DNA of 48,366 nt. It comes from an uncultured Erysipelotrichaceae bacterium. GTDB lineage: Bacteria; Bacillota_I; Bacilli_A; RFN20; CAG-826. This document shows positions 39,739 through 47,545 of this stretch, one piece after another (position 1 is the first letter of the stretch; every line of letters starts with the position of its first letter). The notes under the pieces are model-generated. The model was given only the letters and a program-made list of their open reading frames with translations. It was not told the origin of the DNA and did no database searches. The position numbers and the translations under genes were made by a program. The DNA is taken from positions 1 through 48,366 of the forward strand of contig CADCDV010000001.1 in assembly GCA_902800255.1 (NCBI GenBank). Reading direction: 5' to 3'.

Positions 39739-40608
39739 TTATTTCATGGTCTTGGTCACACGGACAATATAACCACGGTTCTTAAATAACTTCGCTTGTT
39801 CTTTAACGAATTTAGCGTCTTTGGATAATCCAAAGCAGGCGGATCCGCTTCCAGTCATTGCGGCAACTGGGAATCCGGCCTCCTTTAAAGAGTCTACGAC
39901 TTTCTTAACCTCAGGCAAAACAGATGCTGCCGGTGGGTATAAGTCGTTGCCTGTGGATTTGCCAATGAGTTCAAGGTCGTCTTTGGCTAATCCTTCGAGG
40001 ACTTTCTCGGTGTCTGCGTTCTCTTTTTCAAATTCATCGCAGATTTCAAATATCGCGCCTGTGCTTAAGCCCGTTTTAGGTTTGACAATAAGACAGTGAT
40101 ATTGGGTTTTAACAGGGATTTGCTGTAGATTTTCACCTAAAGAGGTAGCTATTGCAGGCTTTGTATGAAGGAAGAACGGAACGTCTGCCCCAAGGCTTAA
40201 AGCGATGCGGTTGATGGTCTCTGGGTCGGTCTTGATCTTAAGAAGCGAGATAAGGCTTTCGATGACCGCAGCGGCATTAGAAGACCCTCCGCCTAAGCCA
40301 GCGGCAAAAGGAATCTCCTTGTGGATGTTGATGTTGAAGTTATCTTTGAAGCCAAATTCTTTTCTCATGGCTTCGACAGCTTTTGTGCAAAGGTTATGAC
40401 GAAGATTGGCGAGACCGATATCATCACAAGTGATGAACGTATCGAAAGCGCCTGGACGCTTCTCGATTTCGATGACATCGTGAAGCTCAACAGGGATCAT
40501 GACGGTCTCAAGATTGTGGTAGCCGTCTTCTCTTTCGTTTAGAACCTTGAGCGAGAGATTGATCTTCGCATAGGACTTAACTATTTGGTGGGATTTCTCA
40601 AATAACAT
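39739..40608 (-). CDS. ispE: 4-diphosphocytidyl-2-C-methyl-D-erythritol kinase
   Basis: GHMP kinase of the non-mevalonate (MEP) isoprenoid pathway. 289 residues with SYAKINLSLKVLNEREDGYHNLETVM, the ATP loop PFAAGLGGGSSNAAAVIESL (about 100-119) and the C-terminal AMTGSGSACFGLS. It shows that the organism makes isopentenyl diphosphate by the MEP route, which would supply the undecaprenyl carrier. No SD; the promoter overlaps the ksgA stop. Co-transcribed with glmU (11-base gap). Confidence 0.95.
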   Translation of the reverse strand: MLFEKSHQIVKSYAKINLSLKVLNEREDGYHNLETVMIPVELHDVIEIEKRPGAFDTFITCDDIGLANLRHNLCTKAVEAMRKEFGFKDNFNINIHKEIPFAAGLGGGSSNAAAVIESLISLLKIKTDPETINRIALSLGADVPFFLHTKPAIATSLGENLQQIPVKTQYHCLIVKPKTGLSTGAIFEICDEFEKENADTEKVLEGLAKDDLELIGKSTGNDLYPPAASVLPEVKKVVDSLKEAGFPVAAMTGSGSACFGLSKDAKFVKEQAKLFKNRGYIVRVTKTMK

Positions 40609-40625
40609 AATTGTGGAATAACACG

Positions 40626-40653
40626 ATTTTACTAGTTTGATTTCTTAAATCAA
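40626..40653 (-). promoter_or_regulatory. ispE-glmU promoter with palindrome
   Basis: Minus-strand TTGATT (40648-40653), 16-base spacer, TAAAAT (40626-40631). The -35 is one arm of the perfect palindrome TTGATTT-3-AAATCAA (40637-40653) that also covers the ksgA stop codon. Confidence 0.55.
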
Positions 40654-41450
40654 CTAATAGCCTTTAGGAGGCTTAAATATCCTTCCAAAGAAATCTCCTG
40701 AGGCCTTAGATTTGGCTTGATCCCGGCCTTCTCCAAAACCTCTTTGGCTTTTGCAGAATCTTTTAAGTGCTGGGTGAGGTTGTTATAGACGGTTTTCCTT
40801 TTGTGGAGGAAGAGAGAAGACGCCAAAGAATAGAGCTTATTGGCCTCTTCGAGGTTGTCGTTTTTGATCTTCAAAACGAAGACGCTGGAATCCACGTGAG
40901 GCGCAGGCGCGAAGGAAGTTCTAGGAACGTTGAATCCCTTAATGAAATCAGCACGATATTTGATGAGCAGTCCTAATGGACTGTAATCTTCGCTCCCTTG
41001 AGGAGCTTTCAGTCTAGAAACGACTTCTTTCTGAACCATAAAGACGCCGGTTTTAAGGTTCTTTGCAGTTAGCAAAACCCTCTCGAGGATTGCGCTTGTG
41101 ATGTAGTAAGGAAGGTTGCTGATGATCTTCGTGTATTTTTCGTAATCCCATTTCATGGCGTTGCCAACCATTGGGCTTACGGTCTTTGAATTGGCGTAAT
41201 CTTCCTTTAGTTTCTGAACTAAACCTTCATCGATGTCGATTAAGTCTGCCTTAGCGGTGCTCTGTTCGATGAAATACGAAAGCGATCCAGCACCAGAGCC
41301 GATTTCCAAAACGGTGTCCGACTCGTCGATAGTGGCTAAATCGACAATCTTCTTTGCTGCGTCGGCATCAATAAGGAAGTTCTGGCCAACTTCGTGTTTC
41401 GCTAAAAGCTTGTACTCAGCGATTTTTTCAAAATATTGTTCTTCATTCAT
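40650..41450 (-). CDS. rsmA: 16S rRNA dimethyladenosine transferase KsgA (RsmA)
   Basis: Dimethylates A1518 and A1519 of 16S rRNA during 30S assembly. 266 residues from ATG 41450, which lies nine bases after GAGGAGG; a TTG two codons upstream is too close to it. Motifs: HEVGQNFLID, VLEIGSGAGSLSYF (SAM binding), NLPYYITSAIL (motif IV) and the C-terminal helical domain (KRRTVYNNL-like KRKTVYNNL). It overlaps rnmV by 8 bases, the classical rnmV-ksgA pair. Confidence 0.97.
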   Translation of the reverse strand: MNEEQYFEKIAEYKLLAKHEVGQNFLIDADAAKKIVDLATIDESDTVLEIGSGAGSLSYFIEQSTAKADLIDIDEGLVQKLKEDYANSKTVSPMVGNAMKWDYEKYTKIISNLPYYITSAILERVLLTAKNLKTGVFMVQKEVVSRLKAPQGSEDYSPLGLLIKYRADFIKGFNVPRTSFAPAPHVDSSVFVLKIKNDNLEEANKLYSLASSLFLHKRKTVYNNLTQHLKDSAKAKEVLEKAGIKPNLRPQEISLEGYLSLLKAIS

Positions 41451-41985
41451 TGCCAAGAGCCTCCTCTAAATCTTTTCTATCTAGTCCTAAAGCCTGGAGT
41501 CTTTTCAAAAGGGTCTTCCCATTAACCTGATCAACGTGAAGTTTGTTCTCAAGGACCTTTCTTTTGGCAGATGAATCGTTGCCGCCAGCAAGACCAAGCT
41601 CAAACAAATCGTTCATAGTCAAATTTGAAGATTTCTTTTCCTTGGTTTCGAGCATTAAATGGTCCAAAGCTTCCATGATCGTAGCCTTATCAGATTCCGC
41701 CACACCCACTTTATGCTTTTTTATGGCTTTTTCTTTTGGGATGAATGCGTTAAAGAGCCCAGCAATCTCGGTGTTTAAGATGTCTCTAATCCTCTTTCCA
41801 GGAGCATCAGGGTCAGTTAAAACAACAATCGTCCTTGTCTTAGACAAGGCTCTTATGTACTCGATAGTTTCACGTGAAACCTCGGAACCATTAGTAGTAA
41901 CAATGTCTGCATCCAAAAAAGATTGGAGCAAATCCTTATCCATTTTGCCCTCAACGACTATGACATTCGGATATTTTACTTTCAT
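41443..41985 (-). CDS. rnmV: Ribonuclease M5
   Basis: Toprim-domain RNase that matures 5S rRNA, typical of Firmicutes. 180 residues: VIVVEGKMDKDLL (catalytic Glu), LTDPDAPGKRIRDIL (DxD region) and a C-terminal RNA-binding part. ATGA overlap with tatD and an 8-base overlap with ksgA make a tight operon. Confidence 0.95.
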   Translation of the reverse strand: MKVKYPNVIVVEGKMDKDLLQSFLDADIVTTNGSEVSRETIEYIRALSKTRTIVVLTDPDAPGKRIRDILNTEIAGLFNAFIPKEKAIKKHKVGVAESDKATIMEALDHLMLETKEKKSSNLTMNDLFELGLAGGNDSSAKRKVLENKLHVDQVNGKTLLKRLQALGLDRKDLEEALGNE

Positions 41986-42749
41986 TTGTAGTGAAATAAG
42001 GCCTTAAAGTTATTTTCGACAGCAAATTCCATCTCTTTTTCTGAAATCCCACGCAAATCGGCCATTGTTTGGAGGATTTCTTTGATGTGTGATGGCTCAT
42101 TCTTTTTTCCGCGATATGGAACGGGTGTTAGGTATGGTGAGTCGGTTTCAGTGAGGATCCTGTCTATTGGACACTTTTTCACATTTTTTTTAGGCTCAAC
42201 AGCATTCTTATAAGTGATAGGTCCATCGAATCCGAAGTAGCAACCAAGCTTCGCAAAGCGTTCTAACATCTCTGTGGAACCGCTATAGCAATGGAGAACG
42301 CAACCGGCTTTGGTTGGGTGCTCTTTTAGGATGGTATATGTGTCTTCGCTCGCATCTCTAGCGTGTATCGAAAGAGGTAAATTGAGTTCGTTTGCTAGTT
42401 CGATCTGCTTAATGAACCAAGCCTTCTGGTTATCGTGGTCTTTTTGTTCCTTAAACCAATGGTAATCGAGACCGATTTCCCCTATTGCGATTACCTTTTC
42501 GTCTCTTGCGAGTTTCTTAATCTCTTCTAAAGCATCATCGCTAATGCCTTCGAGGTTCTCCGGATGAAAACCAACAGCTGCGTAGATTCCATCATACTCG
42601 TGTGCGATTTGGATGGCTTTCTTGGAACTTTCTAAGTCCCAGCCAATGCAAACCATTAAAGAAACGCCTGCTTCTTTGGCATTCTTAATTACTTCAGCCC
42701 TCTTATCGAAGAGGTCGTCATCATTTAAATGGCAATGTGAGTCGAGCAT
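41982..42749 (-). CDS. tatD: TatD-family metal-dependent hydrolase
   Basis: TIM-barrel metallohydrolase with DNase activity in characterised members. 255 residues with LDSHCHLND, VIAIGEIGLDYHW, LPLSIHARDA, VLHCYSGS and TDSPYLTPVPYRGKKNEPSHI, which give the full metal ligand set. The gene starts one base after the mnmE stop and overlaps rnmV by four bases. In Bacillus yabD-rnmV-ksgA are neighbours in the same order. Confidence 0.96.
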   Translation of the reverse strand: MLDSHCHLNDDDLFDKRAEVIKNAKEAGVSLMVCIGWDLESSKKAIQIAHEYDGIYAAVGFHPENLEGISDDALEEIKKLARDEKVIAIGEIGLDYHWFKEQKDHDNQKAWFIKQIELANELNLPLSIHARDASEDTYTILKEHPTKAGCVLHCYSGSTEMLERFAKLGCYFGFDGPITYKNAVEPKKNVKKCPIDRILTETDSPYLTPVPYRGKKNEPSHIKEILQTMADLRGISEKEMEFAVENNFKALFHYK

Positions 42750-42750
42750 T

Positions 42751-44079
42751 CTATTTTCCTACGCAGAATCTTGAGAAGATCTCGTCAGTTAAATCAAGCG
42801 TGGCACCCTCTCCTAAAAGCTCTCTAGCTCCGTTATAGGCCGCCATTAAATTAACCGACACCAAATCGATTGGCGCCTGCTTTAAAGCGTCTTCTTTAGC
42901 TTTAGCCAAATGTTCATCAATACTCATCAATAAACCGAGCTGGCGGGCACTAGAAAGCGACGGTGAGGTGAACGCCTCATCAGACAAACCAAGCTCTTCA
43001 TAAATCTTATCTAAGAGAGGCTTAATGTCTTTGTTGATCGCGCTGATATAGAGCTTATCTTTATCGGTGTTTTTGATGAGGTCGCTCTTGTTATAGACGG
43101 TGATCAAAATCTTGTCTTTGGCGAGCTCTCTAATTCTTAAATCCTCAGGAGATTCGCCTTTTTCAGCATCTATAACGTGAATAATGAGATCGGCTTTGGT
43201 AATCGATTCTTCGCTTTTGGCTATGCCAAGGGCTTCAATCTTGTCGGCGTTGTTTCTAATGCCGGCAGTATCTAATAAATGAAGCGAGATCCCTTTAACT
43301 GAAACATCTCCTTCAACAACGTCGCGGGTCGTTCCAGGAATATCAGAGACGATGGCTTTTTCTTCGTTCATCAAAGCGTTCAAAAGTGATGATTTTCCAA
43401 CGTTTGGTTCGCCAACAATCGCGACCTTTAAGCCTTCTTTGACGATCTTTCCTTCCTTGCCACCTTTGATGAGGTCTGCGATGGTGTTTCTGATCTCGTT
43501 TATATGCTCAACAATGGTCTTTTCGTTAATCTCTTCGATATCCTCATATTCAGGGAAGTCGATATTAACCTCTAGCAAAGCTAGAAGGTCGGCAATTTGC
43601 TTCTTTAGAGGGTCAACAAGCTTACTTGTTTCTCCGCTTAAGGACATTAAGTTAAGGTTCTTAGATTCAGCGGTTGTTGCGTTAATCAAATCATTAACGG
43701 ATTCAGCCTCAATAAGGTCCATTTTCCCGTTATAGAAAGCACGGGAAGAGAATTCTCCACGTGTTGCGTATTTGGCGCCTCTTTTGATATAGGCTTCGAT
43801 GATCTGATTAGCGATGAGCATCGAGCCATGGCAGGAGATCTCAACGATATCTTCGCCGGTAAAGGTGTTTGGTCCTTTAAAAGCCATAACCAAAACCAAG
43901 TCTATAGGCTGACCATTATCGCTCATGGTGCCGTAATAGATTTCTCTTTTGGTTGTGCCACTGACCTTCTTGCTGAAGATCTGGTCTGTCATCTCAAAAG
44001 CCCCGTCTCCAGAGACTCTGATGAGGGCTAGCGCTCCTTTGAGCGGCGGTGTTGCTAAGGCGATGATTACGTTATTCAC
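42751..44079 (-). CDS. mnmE: tRNA modification GTPase MnmE
   Basis: GTPase that with MnmG installs the cmnm5U34 modification in tRNA. 442 residues from GTG 44079, which gives the expected start MNNVIIALATPPLKGALALIRVSG; a TTG two codons upstream falls in the promoter. N-terminal folate-binding domain, helical domain, G domain (GEPNVGKSS, DTAGI, NKSD; about 215-375) and the C-terminal catalytic FCVGK. No SD: TATAAT is exactly six bases before the GTG, so the mRNA is probably leaderless. mnmG is not next to it in the window. Confidence 0.96.
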   Translation of the reverse strand: MNNVIIALATPPLKGALALIRVSGDGAFEMTDQIFSKKVSGTTKREIYYGTMSDNGQPIDLVLVMAFKGPNTFTGEDIVEISCHGSMLIANQIIEAYIKRGAKYATRGEFSSRAFYNGKMDLIEAESVNDLINATTAESKNLNLMSLSGETSKLVDPLKKQIADLLALLEVNIDFPEYEDIEEINEKTIVEHINEIRNTIADLIKGGKEGKIVKEGLKVAIVGEPNVGKSSLLNALMNEEKAIVSDIPGTTRDVVEGDVSVKGISLHLLDTAGIRNNADKIEALGIAKSEESITKADLIIHVIDAEKGESPEDLRIRELAKDKILITVYNKSDLIKNTDKDKLYISAINKDIKPLLDKIYEELGLSDEAFTSPSLSSARQLGLLMSIDEHLAKAKEDALKQAPIDLVSVNLMAAYNGARELLGEGATLDLTDEIFSRFCVGK

Positions 44080-44085
44080 AAACAA

Positions 44086-44106
44086 ATTATACCTTTGTTA
44101 AAAGGT
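44086..44106 (-). promoter_or_regulatory. mnmE leaderless promoter with palindrome
   Basis: Minus-strand TATAAT (44086-44091), six bases before the GTG start. Immediately upstream, 44091-44106 is an inverted repeat ACCTTT-4-AAAGGT in the spacer. No clear -35. Confidence 0.6.
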
Positions 44107-44204
44107 AAAATGGTGTTTTCGTTCCAAAATCGTAGTTAATGGCAGTTTTGCTTACTTTTTCAGGGCTAAAAAATAAAAATTTAAGCAGGATTTGCTGATG
44201 ATTT

Positions 44205-44235
44205 TCAAAAAAAGCAGGTCTTTTTCAACCTGCTT
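44205..44235 (-). terminator. Terminator of the rpmH-rnpA-yidC-khpB operon
   Basis: Perfect stem AAGCAGGT/ACCTGCTT (44212-44219 with 44228-44235), 8-base loop, then TTTTTTTG on the minus strand. Confidence 0.92.
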
Positions 44236-44240
44236 AATTA

Positions 44241-44846
44241 TTAGTCGACGTATTTGATTGTGACGGCTCTGTCGTGGCCTTCGCCGCTTGATTCGGTTTT
44301 GATGTGGCTCATTCCGTTGAGGGTGTTGTGGATGATTCTTCTCTCATCGGCGGTCATTGGATCAAGCTTGACGCTGACTTTAGTCTTGATGACTTCGCGA
44401 GCGGTCTTTTTGGCAACCCACTGGAGACGATCGTATTTGTCTTCTTTGTATCCGCCGACATCAAGAAGGATCCTGTATCTGTGACGGAACTTGTTGCTGA
44501 CAGCGAGTCTTGCGAGTTCGTTGAGAGCTTGGAGAGTACGTCCACCCTTACCAATAAGGATTGGGTTTCTCTCGGAGTTGATGTTGACGTGGATGATGTC
44601 TTCATCGATGGTGGAAGAGGTTTCGGCTTCAACGCCCATTCCGCCAAGAGCGGTCTTGAGATATTCCTCAGCGAAGGCGGCGGCATCATCGATATCATAG
44701 ATTTCGATGGTGGCTTCCTTGCCGATTCCGAATAAGCCTTTCTTTTCTTCGATGACTTTGTAGATCAATTGCTCGGCCGGAATGTTAACGGCTTTGCTGG
44801 CGGCCTGAACGGCTTCTTCAACAGTTTTACTGGTGAAATGTTTCAT
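44241..44846 (-). CDS. khpB: KhpB (Jag), RNA-binding protein with Jag-N, KH and R3H domains
   Basis: 201-residue RNA-binding protein that in Firmicutes pairs with KhpA and affects cell elongation and sRNA stability. Jag-N domain about 1-50 (KTVEEAVQAASKAVNIPAEQLIYKVIEEKKGLFGIGKEATIEIY), KH domain about 75-130 with the GKGGRTL loop (ILIGKGGRTLQALNELA), R3H domain about 140-201 (HDRAVTIKY at the end). AGGAGG nine bases before the ATG; it directly follows yidC, the standard order. Confidence 0.96.
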   Translation of the reverse strand: MKHFTSKTVEEAVQAASKAVNIPAEQLIYKVIEEKKGLFGIGKEATIEIYDIDDAAAFAEEYLKTALGGMGVEAETSSTIDEDIIHVNINSERNPILIGKGGRTLQALNELARLAVSNKFRHRYRILLDVGGYKEDKYDRLQWVAKKTAREVIKTKVSVKLDPMTADERRIIHNTLNGMSHIKTESSGEGHDRAVTIKYVD

Positions 44847-44859
44847 TTATGTGGTCCTC

Positions 44860-46482
44860 CTAACGATCTTTTTTACGACGCATGATGAGCTGGATGATCG
44901 CGGTCTGAGCCATAGCGACGAGACCACCAATCGTCCAATAGACGCCCATAGCGGCAGGGAGCGAGAAGCCAAGGATGATGGTGAAGATTAACATGAACCA
45001 AGAGACCATCTTTTGGGTTCTAGCTGTTTTATCAGCGGCAGGGTTGGCCGAGGTTTTGGAAAGTTTTTTGTTTCTGGCAGCATTGATCCATTGTGGCAAC
45101 TTCATTGCACAGAACTGGGTCGCAGCCATGAGAACAAAGAGAACGCCAGCAGTCCACCAACCGGTGGTGTTTGCATACCAGGTTCCCGAGAAGTTAGAGA
45201 GAACAGAAGAAAGAGGATCGCTCAATCTAAGATTTAAGACTTCACCACTAGAAAGGGCGGCTGATCCTTGGAGAGCTCCCCAAACAGAAACGAAGACAGG
45301 GAATTGAACGATGATGGCTAAGATAGAGGAAAGAGGATTGACCTTATTTCTTCTATAAAGGGCCATGGTTTCCTGAGAAACCCTAGCTTGTTCGGCTTGG
45401 TTGGTGTTGGAGTTAGGATATTTCGCCTGGATCTTCGCAATTTGTGGCTGCAAAGCAGTCATCTTTTGTTGATCAAGGGTGCTCTTGAAGGTCAATAAGA
45501 CGACCAACAATCTCACGATTATCGTGGTAAGGACGAGAGCCCAAATCTGACCAACACCAGATAAGCCTGGGTCGAATGCATTACTAAGGGTATCAACTAA
45601 GCAAGCGACAGGATAGACGATCAAGCCTTCGAGGAAGCCGTGCGACCAAGCTTCTCCCCAGGAAATCGATTCCATTTTGACCTGCCAGTTGTTGGAAGCG
45701 CCATAGTGGCCATAGCTTCCTTCTTTGGTGGTGATGCAGGTACGAACATTGTTGGTAAGAGAGATGAATCCACCTTTATAAGATGCGGTGAAGTCGGCGT
45801 TTGGAACGCTGGCAGAACCGCTTCCTGGTTTGGCAGTATCAATTTCTTTTTGGATTTCTTCAGTCCATTTGTCCCAGTTACCGAAGTCGAATTTAATGGT
45901 TGTGTTTCCAGATTCGGCATCAAAGGTTTTGGTGATGAATTTGAGGTAACCGTAATTTCTAAGGATGCTGTCCTCAGTGATGGTGACACCTTCTTCATTT
46001 CCAACACAATCAGCTACGCTGAATGGGTTGATTTTGGCGGCGGTTAAAGACGCTTCGGTGATGGTGATGCCGTCTGCTTTTGCTGCTGAAATAGCGGCCT
46101 CCAAAAGTTTCTGGTCCATCTTTTTGAAATACTCATAAGAAGGAATGGAAATCTTCTTTTCGACCGCGCTTTTTATGATATTGTTCGTTAAAAAATCTGC
46201 TTTTTTGGCAGCGTAATAACCATTTTCGTCGACAGGGATGTACGCCCAAAGATTCTCATTGCCTTGTTCTTTTAAAGGCTGGAATGAAAGATCTGGGGTT
46301 CTATATTCCTCAGGAACAGAAGATTCCCCATCAACATAAACGGTAACGCCTTGGTCGTAAGGGTAAGCGATGCGCGCTTTTTCGATGTCTGAGCAGAAAT
46401 TCGAAACACAGCCTGAAAGCATCAAGGTCCCTGCAGCAAGGCCAAGCGCTCCAAGCAATTTAACTTTCGTGCGTTTATTCAA
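44860..46482 (-). CDS. yidC: Membrane protein insertase YidC with long extracytoplasmic domain, lipoprotein
   Basis: Inserts and folds membrane proteins alone or with SecYEG. 540 residues, about twice the usual Gram-positive size. The start is a TTG with GGAG nine bases upstream. The signal has a lipobox LMLSGC (Cys25), so the mature protein is lipid-anchored. Residues 26 to about 285 form an extracytoplasmic domain with no clear match. The YidC core (about 285-535) has five helices, with the conserved Arg of the hydrophilic groove in IIVRLLVVLLTFKS and PMxFS-like IVQFPVFVSVWGAL. Basic tail MRRKKDR. Confidence 0.95.
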   Translation of the reverse strand: MNKRTKVKLLGALGLAAGTLMLSGCVSNFCSDIEKARIAYPYDQGVTVYVDGESSVPEEYRTPDLSFQPLKEQGNENLWAYIPVDENGYYAAKKADFLTNNIIKSAVEKKISIPSYEYFKKMDQKLLEAAISAAKADGITITEASLTAAKINPFSVADCVGNEEGVTITEDSILRNYGYLKFITKTFDAESGNTTIKFDFGNWDKWTEEIQKEIDTAKPGSGSASVPNADFTASYKGGFISLTNNVRTCITTKEGSYGHYGASNNWQVKMESISWGEAWSHGFLEGLIVYPVACLVDTLSNAFDPGLSGVGQIWALVLTTIIVRLLVVLLTFKSTLDQQKMTALQPQIAKIQAKYPNSNTNQAEQARVSQETMALYRRNKVNPLSSILAIIVQFPVFVSVWGALQGSAALSSGEVLNLRLSDPLSSVLSNFSGTWYANTTGWWTAGVLFVLMAATQFCAMKLPQWINAARNKKLSKTSANPAADKTARTQKMVSWFMLIFTIILGFSLPAAMGVYWTIGGLVAMAQTAIIQLIMRRKKDR

Positions 46483-46486
46483 GGTT

Positions 46487-46813
46487 TTATTCTCCGATGT
46501 TTTTTATGGCATCGATGAGTTCTAGCTTTTCTTTTTCAAAATCCGCAGTGTCGTATGTGGCACGCGCCACAATCACGATATCAACCGGGCGACTCAGGTC
46601 GAAGCCTTGGCCGATCATGTATCTGATCTGCCTCTTAATTTTGTTGCGGGTAACCGCATGTCCATTTCTTTTGCTAACGGATATCCCAATTCGGGCCTCT
46701 CCGCTTTCTCTTACACGAGAATTGATTAGGAAATGCGGCGTTCTGACACGCCTGGATGAACCGATAATTTCGGAAAACTCTTCATATTTGAGAATTCTGT
46801 TCTCTTTTTTCAT
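46487..46813 (-). CDS. rnpA: Ribonuclease P protein component
   Basis: Protein subunit of RNase P, which matures tRNA 5' ends. 108 residues with the RNR signature in KRNGHAVTRNKIKRQIRYMI (about residues 43-62) and the FLINSRVRESGEARIGISVSK strand. It lies 28 bases after rpmH and four before yidC. No evident SD, so it may depend on the rpmH transcript. Confidence 0.96.
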   Translation of the reverse strand: MKKENRILKYEEFSEIIGSSRRVRTPHFLINSRVRESGEARIGISVSKRNGHAVTRNKIKRQIRYMIGQGFDLSRPVDIVIVARATYDTADFEKEKLELIDAIKNIGE

Positions 46814-46841
46814 TAGGCGTTCTTAAAAACAAAAAGGAAAA

Positions 46842-46976
46842 TTAGGCAGCGATTCTTGCTCTGCCTTTGGCGCGACGACGGGCTAAGACTTTACGGCCAT
46901 TGTGGGTGGACATTCTGGCACGGAATCCAGCTTCATTAGCGTGTTTGATTTTAGATGGTTGGTATGTTTTTTTCAT
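46842..46976 (-). CDS. rpmH: 50S ribosomal protein bL34
   Basis: 44-residue basic ribosomal protein. It reads MKKTYQPSKIKHANEAGFRA followed by RMSTHNGRKVLARRRAKGRA and RIAA, a standard bL34. GGAGG eight bases before the ATG. First gene of rpmH-rnpA-yidC-khpB, divergent from dnaA as in nearly all Firmicutes. Confidence 0.98.
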   Translation of the reverse strand: MKKTYQPSKIKHANEAGFRARMSTHNGRKVLARRRAKGRARIAA

Positions 46977-47012
46977 GTACTTTTCCTCCGAGGTTCACTT
47001 ACGTGCTAAGAG

Positions 47013-47054
47013 ATTATAAGTTTTACTACTTAGTAAAACAATAAAAGAATTATA
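47013..47054 (-). promoter_or_regulatory. rpmH promoters with palindrome
   Basis: Minus-strand TTGTTT (47036-47041), 17-base spacer, TATAAT (47013-47018). The spacer is the perfect palindrome GTTTTACTACTTAGTAAAAC (47020-47039). A second TATAAT lies upstream at 47049-47054. Confidence 0.65.
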
Positions 47055-47545
47055 GACCTCTCTCGCGTGCGTGTTTCCTTATTAATAGGTTGCGGTGACT
47101 CAAAAATACCCAAAATTATTGGAAACAGTCCATCCATTTACATTTTTTGAATAAGTTAACAACAGTCTTTGGAATAAGGGAAATTTAAAGGTTACAAAAG
47201 CAAAAAATTAGTACTTTTAAAATGACGATATTTGATCACGCTTTTCAACAAAACGTTATATTTCTGAGTGTGGTTTATGTGGTTATTTCAAGAATCATTA
47301 GGCTAGGGCTTACCTTTGGCGAAAAAGTAATTGTTGATAGGTGTTTTAACTACATGGTTGTCCACAATTTTAAATTCTTTTACATTTTATGAACAAGTTT
47401 TCCACAATAAATACGGTGTATAAACTAAAAAGTAAGGTCTTTACCGAGTGTTTTTCCTCAAAAAAGTGTTGATAAGTCAATTTCAAGTATAAAAAAGATG
47501 GTTCTTTATTTATGAAATGTGGTAAATTTTTCGTACAAATTTCCT
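47055..47545. other. oriC: Candidate oriC (rpmH-dnaA intergenic region)
   Basis: About 490 AT-rich bases without a gene, between rpmH and dnaA. Several DnaA-box-like 9-mers are visible relative to TTATCCACA: TTGTCCACA (47358-47366), TTTTCCACA (47398-47406) and, on the other strand, TGTTGATAA (47467-47475), each with one mismatch. Weaker sites are TGTTGATAG (47332-47340), TGTGGTAAA (47518-47526) and two adjacent 9-mers TGTGGTTTA-TGTGGTTAT (47269-47286). No perfect box was found. Position is the main argument. Confidence 0.65.

Noticed and set aside
41543..42007. Plus-strand open frame of 154 codons
   Set aside because: Antisense to rnmV, Ser/Phe-rich reverse translation without family features.
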